DNA of 64,000 bases from Saturnia japonica (GCA_033032175.1 CM065320.1:13411413-13475412), one strand, 5' to 3'. Counted from the stretch's first letter, positions 9,935 through 22,026 are shown. A program made the numbers and translations. The notes: generated by a model from the letters alone, not told the origin.

Positions 9935-11078
9935 ATCGCATATATTTATTATATGATCTAAATGCCTTAAGGGATTGGTCTGAGAGATTTGGCTTATCAG
10001 TTAATCCTTCCAAATGTCAAGCAATTGTAATAGGGAGCTCTCGTATAATTACCAGAATAGACTTCAGCTTGCTGCCTCAGATTATTTTCAGTGATCTTGT
10101 CATACCGTTTAGTACGGAAGTAAAGGACCTTGGTTTATACATTGATGCCAAATTGAATTGGAGAACTCATATTTCCAAGGTTAGTCAGAAAGTGATCGGT
10201 ACTCTAAAGTCTTTTTATCGCCTGAAAAATTTTCTCCCATTTAAAACGAAAACCATGCTAGTGCAATCTATAATATTTCCTATAATTGACTATGGTGATG
10301 TGTGCTTTTACGATCTGAACGCTGACCTTCTTAACAAACTTGACAGATTACTCAACAATTGCATTCGATTTGTTTTTAATCTTCGTAAGTATGACCATGT
10401 ATCGAGCCATCGTTCAGAGCTTAATTGGTTGCCCATACGCCAGCGTCGGAGTTTGCGGGCTCTGACAACTCTGTATTCTATTCTATTTTCTCCCAACACT
10501 CCCTCTTACTTAACTCCACATTTTCAGTTTTTATACTCTAATCATGACCTTAACCTTCGCTCTTCTAATAATCTTATTCTTTGCTGTCCTGTCCATACTT
10601 CCGGTCTAGTACATTCATCTTTCTATATCCAATCTATTCTCCTATGGAAATGCGCTTCCTTATGAAATCAGGATGTCATCTAATTGTTTCAGTTTTAAAG
10701 TCAAGGTACGTCGGCTTTACCAGTGTCATTTAGCAGAATTATCTGGTTAATGCTGTATTTAGTACTTAATGTTGACTAATTATATTTTTATTTATTGTAT
10801 TGATATTTATGTATGATGTTGTTATGTGTATGTATTGTATATGTGTAGTATATATGTATTATATATGTCTTTTATATATTATGTTTTGGTGTTGATATTT
10901 TATTTATATATTGTGATATTAAATTGGTTAAACATAATTTCAAAAAACCCCCTTACCTTTTACACCTACCAACATTTATCTCTGCATCACCTAATGGTTG
11001 ACTGGCAGAGAATGCCTTAGGCATTAAGTCCGCCATTGCGTATTTAACGCATAGTGTGTAAATAAATAAATAAATAAA
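9935..11078 (+). pseudogene. 5'-truncated LINE: end of RT ORF, 3' UTR and TAAA tail
   Basis: This is the C-terminal part of a non-LTR reverse transcriptase of CR1/Jockey type. The frame runs from about 9940 (LRDWSERFGLSVNPSKCQAI) through VKDLGLYIDAKLNWRTHISK, PIIDYGDVCFYDLN and LNWLPIRQRRSLRALTTLYS. Near 10647 one extra A shifts the frame inside a motif that reads LLWNALPYEIR, after which VRRLYQCHLAELSG and a stop follow at about 10750. The catalytic palm motifs lie upstream and are lost. A 3' UTR of about 330 bases ends in GCATTAAGTCCGCCATTGCG and a (TAAA)n tail at 11058-11078. The TTG at 10069 is not a real start. Dead copy. Confidence 0.85.
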
Positions 11079-11311
11079 TTATATTTTGAACAAAGACAAA
11101 TACAACAAAAACATTCAAATATATTTTTTCAAGGTGGGAACACTCAATGGCCCACCGCCATTTTGTGTTTGTTTTAATCAGTCACTCGCAACAAGACGGT
11201 CGTGCTAGTCACTACATTTCTGTTCGCTGAGTTTTTTCACATTATCCATACGTTACGTTGTGTATTTTGTGTTCCTCCGTGTTGATTGCTGCCCAGCTGT
11301 CAAATATCAAA

Positions 11312-12511
11312 ATGCCGAAAGGATCTGTTCTGAAAAGGCAGGCGAGAGAACTGGTGATCAAGGTTCGTAATTACTTTGAAGCAGAGTATTAAAATAGTGG
11401 CCCACTATTACCACTGTCGCAAGTGCGAGGGCGTGTTGCGGCCGCATTAGGAATTAGTAACCTACTGTTTCAAAAATTACTACCGAAGCTTACGGTACAA
11501 GCGGCGTCCAGGAAAATAAGCTTCGTGCGCGGAAAAAAAATCGCCAACCACGTCGTATAACACCGTTTGACAACTTCGACGCTGATGCTATTCGCCGTCA
11601 TATATATCACAATTACTTACGCAAAGAAATTCGAACACTTAAGAAACTTGTCGTTTCTTTACGTGAATGTGGTTTTTTTCCTTGGCCAAAAATCGTCATT
11701 AAGCTTGGTTATGAAAGAAATTGGATTTTCTTATAAAAAATCGGACAAACGTAAAATATTGATGGAGCGTCACGACATTGCTATGGCTCGCTGCGAATTT
11801 TTGAGCGAAGCCAAAAAGATATCAGATTGGTCATATGTTATTTTCACTGACGAGACTTAGTTAAACCACACAGTATCTAAAAACTGGACTGACGACACCG
11901 CCGCTTCTAATAGTCCAGTGCCAATGGGAAAAGGTGAACGCCTTATCATATGACATGCAGGGTCTACGAAAGGATTCGTGTCATATGTTTTACTGGCCTT
12001 TAAATCCAATAAAACAGTGGACTACCACGAAGAAATGAACGCGGAGATTTACGAAGGATGGTTTAAAGAAATCGTGCAATCTCTGGAGGAACCGTCTATA
12101 ATGATTATGGATAACGCTACTTATCACTCCAGACAAATTGACAAAATGCCGATGCAGGCCAATAAAAAACAAGAAATAGTTGACTGGCTCCAACGTGATG
12201 GCGAAAATTTGGATAGTACTTTATTAAAAGTACAATTAGTGAATATTTTAAAATAAAAAAAGCCTCCCTAAAGATATGTTACGCCCTTTTATGCTTAACA
12301 AAATGTTAGATTTATTAATAAATGCATGTACGGAAGTAACTACCGAAAACTGGGGTAAAAATTGTGAGAAGAACCCAAAACATTATAGCGTCGGATTGGG
12401 AAATTCATGTGGCATTCGATAATATACAAGTACAGGAACTTATAATAAATTTTGGGGAGAGCTCAACGAGTGACAGTGACGATTCATCAGATTTTGATTT
12501 AAATAAATAAA
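11312..12511 (+). pseudogene. Tc1/IS630-like transposase pseudogene
   Basis: Cut-and-paste DDE transposase remnant. It opens at an ATG with MPKGSVLKRQARELVIKV and a helix-turn-helix-like VRGRVAAALGIS, and passes an early stop and frameshifts. ILMERHDIAMARCEFL leads to VIFTDET (first catalytic Asp, about 11850), SYVLLAFKSNKTVDYHEEMN follows, and IMDNATYHS (second Asp, about 12110) comes next. EIVDWLQRDGENL and a C-terminal INACTEVTTENWGKNCEK also fit. The last frame ends DSDDSSDFDLNK and TAA at 12511. The block with the third acidic residue (PPYHPDLNPIE-like in relatives) is not found, so part of the catalytic domain seems deleted. Terminal inverted repeats were not identified. Inactive. Confidence 0.75.
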
Positions 12512-12519
12512 TAAAGATT

Positions 12520-14735
12520 ACCTGTCGTTATAATTATTTCGTTTCATTGTCGAGTACCTACCTATACCTACTTATTTTACAACAGCTTCGAAAATTTTGA
12601 ACAAGTTGCCATTATCAATCAAGAATTAATACGTGTAACATCTTGTAATGAAATATAATATTAGTTAATAAATTTGTACAAAAGTATCCGGCAGTAGTTT
12701 AGTTTCTTACATTTCGTAAAAAAATATCGGGTCTGTTATCGTGTTACGTTTATCGATACAGCTCTATCCCTATCAGTTTCTCCGACTCTGGTATAACCTC
12801 GTACGTGTGTAAATGTCATATTTTTATAAAATAATGCATACATAATGTAAAAAAGTCGCTCGTTCAAGTTTTCACAGAAGCTGTCATCGAGAAAATAAAG
12901 AATTGGAAATTGTATATAAGGATAAACTTGTAAATAAAGAACGATATTATTCAGTAAACTAATAATATTAATTAATTTTACTTAATCAAAAAGTTACTCC
13001 AAAAATAAACGGAGTTTTACCATACTTTTATGACAAGATTTAAGGCTAATTGTTATAGTTCCTGTAATTACTTATTATAAACAAAAAAATCTATATTAGC
13101 TACTACAACGTATCACCTACTTAAACAAAATATCAATGAGAGATTAATGATTATAGAAAAAAAAACTTTAAAAAGTAACAAAATTAAAATATCTTCTTTT
13201 GGATATAATCACATAATAATATCAACAATGCACTCATACGCAGCGCGCTAACTACGTACTAAGGTCCTCATCTGTTAAATACGAAGGACTATGTCCGTTA
13301 GACCCCTTAGCCAGTTCTTAAGTGTTAATGAACATGGCCATATACATTAGTGTCCTTAATCAGAAATAAAAATTCTTGGTGGTAATAATTTTCTCCTTGT
13401 ATTACAAGAAAGGTTACATAGTTCATCTAAATAGAGTCAAATATATTGGAAAATCACCGGGAAAGATTCCAAAGTTGTGGAGGATTTTAATTTCTATTGT
13501 TTATATGGCGAAGATTCGTATTCTATGGTAATCAATCTATATACAATTGGTTCTTAACACGCTAAGTTCAAAAAATCTATAAATGTGAAATTGAACATAG
13601 CCTATTTTACTTCCTTACTGCCTGCAAAAAAAATATTTTAGGAAAAAAATTTAATTGAAAATACTATAAGCAAAAGCAAGGAAGGCTAAACAGCTTGTGT
13701 TATATAAAGAGGTGCGTTTCATTTTCACATTTCAGTAAAAAACATTATAAGTATACTCGTAAAATACAGTAGATTCTAGAATCTGCGAAAAGTTATGTCA
13801 TTAATTTAGTTTATTAAGTTATACTATTTATTTTTTATATATAAAATAATAAATATAACGTTAACATAATAACCAATAACTAATCTTAAGTATGTTTATG
13901 TTAAATAAACAAAATCTATTAATTGTTTTTTAATGGAAAACATTGATTTTACTCTCAAAGAATAATTTTGTTTTCTATATAATGTATTCTAAAAATTTCT
14001 AGTTAAAAGCTAAATTAAAAGAGGGTTTCTTTATATCAAATTCATAACTTGGAAAAATGTATTCATTGTTATAAAAATGAAAGTTGATTAAGAATACTAG
14101 TAACTATGTTAATACATTTTCAATAAAGAAATTAATGTTCTTTTAGAATATAATTATCCTTATTTACAAGTGTCACCTTTGTATTAAGAAGTAGAATAAT
14201 GTAATTCTTTGAGAGAAATAAGAGTCGTTTAACTAACACACCTTTTTTCGTTAAAATACTTTTTATGTTCGTAAAAAATATTAATTAATTTCGTTGAAAA
14301 TGAATCTTGGGACTTCTTTACATTTTTTGCTGTTAACACGAAAGTCTGGGACAGTTTCTGCGATAATTAGGACAAAATAGCCATCTTTCCCTATGAATAT
14401 AAAAAAGTGCGTGCGTAGAAAGTACACACACAGGTCAGAAGTGAAACTTCATTGGCAAAGTAATTTTTAAATCTTGTTTATATTTATACTAATCTAAAGC
14501 TTTAGATTTCCAAGACTTAGAGGGAGGGAAAAAGGAAAATATGTTAGGAATTTAATGAATTAATTGTCATTAAAATATTAAGTTTATTAAATTCTTAAAT
14601 GACGAGTGGCAAATTAAAATGCCACATGTTATTTGTAAATATTGAAACTTCCTGGACGATTTATAAATTTATCACAAAATGTTTATTAATAAATTTAACT
14701 CACTGTTTACACTGTTTAAAACGTTTCACATTTTC
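12520..14735. other. AT-rich intergenic DNA, no gene seen
   Basis: More than 2 kb without a convincing frame. 14432-14460 carries AGAAGTGAAACTTCATTGG, a fragment shared with the repeats at 9.4 and 4.95 kb. Otherwise featureless. Confidence 0.6.
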
Positions 14736-14741
14736 GTAAAG

Positions 14742-14825
14742 CATCTTCGTGACGCGTTACATCCGTAGAAATTTTACCCTCACGCGCGCAAATAAGTTTC
14801 ACCAATAAATTATGTCGGTTTGTAA
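14742..14825 (-). repeat. Dispersed repeat, inverted copy of 9405-9470
   Basis: The reverse complement reads GTGAAACTTATTTGCGCGCG, GAGGGTAAAATTTCTACGG and GTCACGAAGATG, aligning with the 9.4-kb copy. Confidence 0.6.
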
Positions 14826-15476
14826 AATATCGTAAAAAACCATGATTAACATGCCACTGCAACGCCGTATATTGGCCGGTCAACGGAAAGAAAATTTTCC
14901 AAAAAGACGAAACAAATACCTACACAAAGTTTAAAAACTGGTTAATAATCGTGAAGGTAAAATATTCATAAACATTCCATTACAAACTCCAAACAATTTA
15001 CTACACGAAGCTATGTGGAAAGATAATTAAGAACAAAACACGATCGTGCGGGTGAACGAAATTTAATTTCTAACAGGACGCCAGCAGTACCTACCATGAT
15101 TTATAGCACCCAATAATAAGGAATAATATCTACCCCGAACCGCGGGGGCCCTTGTTTACCTGACCCTAATGTGAAGATTTTCATTTTAGATCAACCGTCG
15201 CCTTTGCGTTGATGAAAATTTAATGTTCACTTATGTGCATTATCATATTCATATTTTTAATACACTTTTTATTAAACTCGCTTTTTCGTTTATCCTATTC
15301 TGTACAAAGGTAATAATCGATTTTAAAGTAACTTCCCGATAAACTAAAGGCTTACAATTTTAGAAGCTACTTAGAACTGAATGACAATGCAATATTGCCT
15401 TGTTTGCTTGTCTATTTAACTAATAGAAAGTAAACATTCACTTTTATTGAGCAGTTATGGAACAAATATATATGGA

Positions 15477-15505
15477 ACTAGCTGTGCCCCGCGGTTTATA
15501 TAGCC
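15477..15505 (-). mobile_element. Helitron-like 3' terminus
   Basis: On the minus strand this reads CCGCGGGGCACAGCTAGT: a GC-rich hairpin-like stretch ending CTAG followed by T, as in Helitron 3' ends. The other end of the element was not found. It could lie anywhere to the right, beyond the mariner and satellite. Confidence 0.4.
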
Positions 15506-15991
15506 GCAAATAATATAAAATAAATCACTGATTGATGATTTTTATAACACTTCATTATAGACAATATTTTCTAGGGCAGCCAGATAACAATAGATATTCA
15601 TTATGGACTGTAGTTCTGAGTACAATCATAATAGGATTCTATTCCTGAGGATTCAGTTGGAATGCCTCGTGTTCTTGTGATTTTCAGAAACCACGTACTT
15701 CAGACCGGAACACATAAGCACGAGTACTGCTGCTTTGAAGCAAAAATATATGTAGTGATAGCGTGGCCATAGTCTAACATTGCAGAGGTTCTACCAATTT
15801 TAAAATCGAATATAAAATAATTGTACACCATCTACTATATTAAGAATCTTTAAAAACTAATTACAACCTTTGACAGTGGAACTCTTTGGCTTTCAAATGC
15901 AGTTTATTTTATTTATTTTTTCTTGTTTTTACATTTTAGCGTCATTTTAAATATTGCGTGTCTATGTTACCATTAAATGTATTTAAATCGT

Positions 15992-16660
15992 GAAAATTTT
16001 CGCAGTATGATCTACTACGATTTTTAGTGTAGTTTGGTGCCTCAGCAGACTGTCGCTGACCTTCAAATTTCTTTTGGTAATGAAGCACCATGCAAGTCGA
16101 CTGTTTATGGCTGGTTTGCAGAAACCCATCGCGTTTGTGTTAATCTCAGTGACGAATTTCGTGATGGTCGTTCGTCTACCGTTGTGAACAACAAAAACAT
16201 CGATGCTGTACGGTGGTGGGCATGTGATCTACCATGTGATTTGGGAATCCGTAGGCATAGGTATGAGTCAGATACAAACAATCCTAGAAAAACATTTAGG
16301 TGTAAAAAAACTTTGATCCCGATGGATCCCTTACAATTTAACTGAGGCACAATAAACAGTCCGCGTCACTTCGTGCAAAGTTATACTTATCAGATTCAAC
16401 GAAGGTATGTCAAATTTGATATGAGATATAGTGACAGGTGACGATACATGGATTTATTGCGACCATGCCAAAACAACGCAGCAATCGACCTTTTGGGTCT
16501 TTCCAGGTGAGCCGAAACCAACCAAAATGGCAGGTGTGCGGTCTGCCGCGAAGCGTATGTTTGCTAGTTTTTGAAATAAAACTGGGCAAGTGGCTTCTGT
16601 TGCTTTGGAGGATCGTCGTACATTGAATAGCGATTGGTATCGAAAGCCATAATTAAAAAA
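15992..16660 (+). pseudogene. Mariner transposase pseudogene, internally deleted
   Basis: The frame starting at ENFRSMIYYDF is followed by a stop. It then gives PQQTVADLQISFGNEAPCKS and TVYGWFAETHR, the HTH region of mariner transposases, and SDEFRDGRSSTVVNNKNIDAVR. After a gap, about 16435-16470 gives GDDTWIYCD with the first catalytic Asp, then QQSTFWVFPGEPKPTK and a segment close to KTGQVASVALEDRRTLNSDW. The later HHDNA and catalytic end are missing, and frames change at least twice. No terminal inverted repeats were identified. The region 16665-17320 to its right shows nothing further. Confidence 0.85.
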
Positions 16661-16664
16661 AAGT

Positions 16665-17320
16665 CATCGTCGACTCTCAACTGGAGTTTTTTTTTATGTA
16701 TGGCATTTGAACGTAGAGAATTATTCTGCTTTGTAGTTGTGCTCCGTGGACCATAAAGCTCGTCTAACGATAAGTAATTAGATAAGGCCCAATATTGTAC
16801 ATATTCGTATATAATATTATCTTAATAATTATAGTAATTGGTAGAAACTTTAAATATGTTTAATCTACTTTTATTATATTAATGTATCATAAAATATCCT
16901 AATTCCAAACATTTTTCTCATTCGTTTATGTAAAAAAATATTTTCAACATCAAAGTATTTTAGTCTGTCAAAAATTACCCATCTTATCAGATTACAAAAG
17001 CGGAACAAATAATTTACTTTGTTGTTAAATCGAAACTCACAATGACTACGAAAAACGCAGAACCGACCAGTGTTTGAAGTTTGATCTCTAACTCAAGTAA
17101 CTATAAATGATTTCAAGGTGCTCGAGTCATGTTCATATTGATATTTTTGTTTTATGCAAAACAATTACACTCACATACATTACTGTTACTTTTAACTGCT
17201 AAATTATTCGACTAGTATGGCGAAAAATGTGTATTTTGTACGGTAAAAGTTTACCGAATTACTATGAAGGTTGACATAAAAAATGGCTATGAATTGTTCA
17301 TAATTAGTAAATTAAGAAAT
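16665..17320. other. Intergenic, no gene seen
   Basis: AT-rich, with no recognisable coding or repeat content. Confidence 0.5.
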
Positions 17321-17324
17321 ATAG

Positions 17325-18446
17325 TTATATTTAAGAAATCTTATAATTAATAAAAGAAAATAAATGGATAGTAAATATTACTTCATTAATCTTTAACTAC
17401 TCTTTTTTACAATACCTAAATGTGTTGTTGACGATTCTTATACACTGTCAATTATGGAATGACGTATGCTTCCCGTCTACAAAATTAGATATGAATAGGT
17501 AGCAAATTGATGAAATTTAAATATTTTTTGCGATTTCTAAAATTAATATTGAAAATTGTTATAGTCCAACAATTATGGAATAACTTATACTTCCTTTGTA
17601 ATATGGTTATATTTAAGAAATCTTATAATTAATAAAAGAAAATAAATGGATAGTAAATATTACTTCATTAATCTTTAACTACTCTTTTTTACAATACCTA
17701 AATGTGTTGTTGACGATTCTTATACACTGTCAATTATGGAATGACGTATGCTTCCCGTCTACAAAATTAGATATGAATAGGTAGCAAATTGATGAAATTT
17801 AAATATTTTTTGCGATTTCTAAAATTAATATTGAAAATTGTTATAGTCCAACAATTATGGAATAACTTATACTTCCTTTGTAATATGGTTATATTTAAGA
17901 AATCTTATAATTAATAAAATAAAAGAAATGGGTAGTAAATATTACTTCATTAATCTTTAACTACTCTTTTTTACAATACCTAAATGTGTTGTTGACGATT
18001 CTTATACACTGTCAATTATGGAATGACGTATGCTTCCCGTCTACAAAATTAGATATGAATAGGTAGCAAATTGATGAAATTTAAATATTTATTGCAATTT
18101 CTAAAATTAATATTGAAAATTGTTATAGTCCAACAATTATGGAATAACTTATACTTCCTTTGTAATATGGTTATATTTAAGAAATCTTATAATTAATAAA
18201 ATAAAAGAAATGGATAGTAAATATTACTTCATTAATCTTTAACTACTCTTTTTTACAATACCTAAATGTGTTGTTGACGATTCTTATACACTGTCAATTA
18301 TGGAATGACGTATGCTTCCCGTCTACAAAATTAGATATGAATAGGTAGCAAATTGATGAAATTTAAATATTTTTTGCAATTTCTAAAATTAATATTGAAA
18401 ATTGTTATAGTCCAACAATTATGGAATAACTTATACTTCCTTTGTA
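17325..18446 (+). repeat. 282-bp tandem satellite, four copies
   Basis: TTATATTTAAGAAATC begins at 17325, 17607, 17889 and 18171, exactly 282 bases apart. Units 1 and 2 appear identical. Units 3 and 4 share a rearranged AATAAAATAAAAGAAATG segment and a few substitutions. Each unit contains two diverged halves, each with a CAATTATGGAATxAC...ATxCTTCC block, 121 or 161 bases apart. A further decayed half follows at 18470-18530. It has no coding content. Confidence 0.95.
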
Positions 18447-18635
18447 CAAAATTTCATCAAAATCTTGTTTTTTACTATTTCTAAAAGTGTTATTGAAAAT
18501 TCTTATCTATCAATTATCCAATGGCATACCTAAGCAGGTGTATAAAATTTCATAAAAATTGGTCAAGCCGTTTTGAGTTAAATCCGGCCGTACAAACAGA
18601 TTTTAGGGTATATTTGTTATTAGTGTAATTTATAT
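18447..18635. repeat. Flank of the satellite: transposon-like tail
   Basis: AAATTTCATAAAAATTGG, AAGCCGTTTTGAGTTAAATC and CCGGCCGTACAAACAG form a block of a kind seen in lepidopteran non-autonomous elements. It includes a decayed half-unit of the satellite, suggesting that the array grew inside a mobile element. Confidence 0.45.
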
Positions 18636-18639
18636 AGTG

Positions 18640-20220
18640 TGTCTATGGGGAAGTTTGGAAAACATATTATATGTACAGACATAACTACAGATATAGATTA
18701 TAAATTAATAACAATAGTCAAACTATATAGTTTAGGTAATACATAGGTATAAGCTGTCCTGACCAAATTGATTTAATCTATGTAGTCGCTTCGTATCGGT
18801 CGATGGCATTAATTAGCGAACTATGACAAAGGGAACGGAACTCCCACCTTGTCTTAAGTTTCAAAGTCCCTCATTAAATTGGAAGTGTTGTAACTTGGAG
18901 AATACAAGACGCCTTGTTACTTGTAACGATTGCGTTTCAATTTAATAAACGTAAACAAATACGTCATTGTATTTTTGTTCAGGAATTTATCTTCCTTGGT
19001 CTACTTCTAATGGTTAAGAACCATGCTCACTTTGTTATTTTTTTTAGATGACGCTTTTATATTTGAAGTGAATAGAAAACATTCAGAGTTTTTGACATTT
19101 CAATACTACTTTGGTTAAAACATCTTAATAGTTTGCTTTAAATAAATTGTTACAAAATTATTGTTGTGATTTGCCTAACCTAAAGTTCAATGTGTTGACA
19201 ATAATATCAAGATAGAAGGGAACTTAGTAAGCTCAGTCGTTAGCACTATATTCTTAGGCATCACACAAGGTGCAAAATGAAAACGCAGTCCTTACATTAA
19301 AATCTTGGCGGGGAGTTACTGCATTTGCAGTGCGTAATTGTAGCTAATTAAGAGGTTTTGATACAGCTAAGTTAGTCTATTTCTATTATTTGCACAACTT
19401 AATTTTTTATGATATTTTAATGTGAAGTTCAGCATCTGGGGTATACCATATTTTACTGCAAAAATTGGCAATTTTCATCAAGATTTTACTGGCTTTTTTT
19501 CGCTTATGTTGATTACAAGTTTTTTTGATAGAGTTTTAATATGTTCTAAATACGCTCGTACCTCCATTGCCAAAATTGGCGCGTAAAACGCATCAAAGAG
19601 CAGAACAATAATTCCCATATTAATATCACTCTGTCCCTGTTCATTTAGTTACAAGCCGCTATAGCTGAAACCAGTTAAGGATTTCATCTGCTACCGAAAA
19701 ATATTATCTTTTTTATATTTACATTATTGTAATTGTCTTTAAAGCGACGATGGCTTAGTGATAGCGTAATCGGGCAGCGTGTCTATAGTGTAAGTTCAAA
19801 ACTCAAAATTATCCTGAGCTTTCGGTGAAGGAAATATTAGAACGTTGGGAAGATAATTATAATGACCACCTGTTTATCTAATACTTTATATCTGTCACCA
19901 AACTTATATTGGTTTGTTACAGTAGTTGTAGGGATTCGTAGCTAGAATGTTACCATATAAGGCCATATAACATCAAAGGAGATTAACAGAGAGAGAGAGA
20001 GTATAACAAATGGATTCCACCAAATCAATATGTACCTAATAAAATCTTTATTTATTTCATAACACCTATATTTTATCTGTTATCTCTTTTATACGTCCTA
20101 AAATGAATTGTATAAAGTGTTACTTATAATTATATAACTAGGTACTCAAATAGAATATATTTTTTCAACTTTTGTAAATGAAATTAAATATTTAAAATAA
20201 TTCAAATTTGTATTGTAAAT
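18640..20220. other. Intergenic, no gene; one degenerate tRNA-like SINE head
   Basis: At 19745-19800, GATGGCTTAGTGATAG followed by AAGTTCAAAACT resembles decayed A and B boxes. The rest has no support for a gene. Confidence 0.4.
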
Positions 20221-20227
20221 GGAAATG

Positions 20228-20530
20228 GAAATGGAAATTTATATTAATATCTACCAAGCTTCTTCTTTTTACCTAAGTAGAATCGTCACATCCCCTTTTC
20301 TTCTTCCACACTTCCCTTTTAACTGTCATCTCAGCGTTCGTGAGCGTTTTAGACACACAGTTCCTCACAATATCCATCCATATCTTCTTCGGCCTTTTTC
20401 TACTCCTATATCCGTCCATCGTCATATTTAACGTCTTCTAGTTATATGATTTACATCCTTACTCGTGACATGTTCATAATACGCCAACCGATTATTGCAC
20501 TTTAACTTCTCTGTAACTGATGCGATAATT
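20228..20530 (-). pseudogene. LINE 3' end, same family as 6.7-8.7 kb
   Basis: The reverse complement runs from CAGTTACAGAGAAGTTAAAG through ACATGTCACGAGTAAGGATG and GAAGATATGGATGGAT to AAGAAAAGGGGATG and a final ACTTAGGTAAAAAG. This matches the end of the 6.7-kb LINE (EKL...GHVTR.D, RPKK.WMD). Only the last about 300 bases survive, with frameshifts. Confidence 0.8.
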
Positions 20531-20812
20531 CCTCATATTATATTCTGAAATATCTACGAGGCTTGAAGAATATAATGTTACTATTAAGTTTAGGATAAAA
20601 AGGGGGTTTGAAATTTATCCGCGGTTAAATTCCACGAAACGTCCAAACCACAAACCGCTTTGACCTAAAGATTAAATATTTAATTAAATATCGAGGTCTC
20701 GTATCGTTCGTAATTCAATTTTAATTAAAAGACAAACTCGGTCACGTTACAGATGTCTGAAGTCGGTTTTAAAAATGAATTTGACTCTTACAAATAATTC
20801 TTCTGTTTTCCA

Positions 20813-20900
20813 ATCTATACCAATATTATAAAGAGGAACGATTTGGTTTTTTTGTTCGTTTTTTTGATTGTAATGGATAAACTCAAACACTACTACTACT
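20813..20900 (+). mobile_element. Possible 5' end of a Helitron-like element
   Basis: TCTATACCAATATTATAAAG after an A resembles the start of the 47.1-kb Helitron-like element. No matching CTAG-T end was located. Confidence 0.3.
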
Positions 20901-20996
20901 GAAAATAATACTATCATTTCAATACTGAATTGTTAAAGGCAATTATTGAAATATTTGGTAATTTATTTACCAACTAATTGTGCCTACCGTCCGCGT

Positions 20997-21215
20997 GAAT
21001 CTTCGCATGCGGCGACAGCGGAGAAAGGGGACTGTGTGCTGGACACTGCTACATTAATTTATTTTATTTGCGTGATACCCTAATTCTTTTTCTAAAATAA
21101 AAATAGCCTAAGTTATAAAATCAGCTATCTGCCAGTGAAACTCCCGTCAAAATCGATACAACCGTATTTCGGAGATTAGTCAGCACAAATAGACAGACAG
21201 ACAATTTTTATTTTA
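20997..21215 (-). repeat. Dispersed 'GCAGATAGCTGAT' repeat, copy 1
   Basis: The reverse complement has CTGTCTGTCTATTTGTGC, AATCTCCGAAATACGGTTG, TTTCACTGGCAGATAGCTGA and TAGGCTATTTTTATTTTAG. The same order occurs at 51868-52095 and 63880-63975. Confidence 0.7.
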
Positions 21216-21424
21216 TCATACAGATAAAAAATCAAAATAAATTGTATTGTTATAAAAACCGTATACACTTTCTTATACATTTAGTAAAACACTGTTATTA
21301 TGACATTACAAAACGACGCTTCAATTCTTTTATTTTTATAGATTTCTTCATTCTACCTTTTTATCTGTCTTTGTCTAGTCAATTACTCTATAAAGAATTA
21401 TGTCAGTAAAATAATAACTTTTCT

Positions 21425-21590
21425 CCGCGGTTTTATTCGTGTTAAATTTATTCGAGCGACTTTCCACCGCGGCCCTGCTGCTAACGTTCCCATCTTAGCT
21501 TAACGTTGTTCTCACTTCAAAGCTACAGCTGTCTACAGCTTTACAGTTTGCTTGACGCTCATGATTACTGCCTCGCTACTTAAAATCGTG
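21425..21590 (+). repeat. Dispersed repeat shared with about 56.85-57.01 kb
   Basis: CAGCTTTACAGTTTGCTTGA followed by CGCTCATGATTACTGCC aligns with CAGCTTGGCAGTTTGCTGAA followed by CGTTCATGCTTACTGC. Both follow a CGGTTT..CCCG/TTCG..TTAAATTTATTC block. Confidence 0.55.
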
Positions 21591-21735
21591 AAGTTATATA
21601 GCCGCTATGAAATGCAAAAAGAATTTTTCGAATCCGTTTGGTAGATTCAGAGCTTACCTAATGCGCACAAACAAATAATCTGTTGACCTGTATCTTATCT
21701 TATTATATTAACTGATCAATTCTTGTATATATAAA

Positions 21736-22026
21736 TATATCTGGGCGACGGAACTTTGCTCGTTGTCTTACAAAAAAAAACCTATCTAGATAAACTTGGA
21801 ATGTAAAACTTTATCTTAATGCAAAGTTTCATCGAAATTTTTGGAGCCGTTTCCGAGAAACCAATTACAAATATATATACGAGATATTTATAAATATATA
21901 TGTAACTGGATTCTCGGAAACGGTTCCAACAAATCCGATGAAACTTTACATTTAGATTATATTTTACATATGTGTTTTTCTTTGTTTGTTTATAAGGCAC
22001 CGATCACGGCTCGGTCGCCCAGATAT
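21736..22026. mobile_element. Fold-back element made of two inverted copies of a 9.7-kb-type repeat
   Basis: The left arm starts ATATCTGGGCGACGG and runs to GGAGCCGTTTCCGAGAAACC. The right arm is its inverted counterpart, CGGAAACGGTTCCAAC to GGTCGCCCAGATATT. Between them lies a short AT-rich stretch. Arms are about 130 bp and clearly diverged. A single copy is at 9685-9832. Confidence 0.75.

Noticed and set aside
10826..11020. Tyr/Ile-rich frame as a membrane peptide gene
   Set aside because: It is the AT-rich 3' UTR of the 9.9-kb LINE.
17325..18446. CRISPR-like regularly spaced repeats
   Set aside because: The whole 282-bp unit is repeated with no unique spacers, in a eukaryotic setting; it is a satellite.
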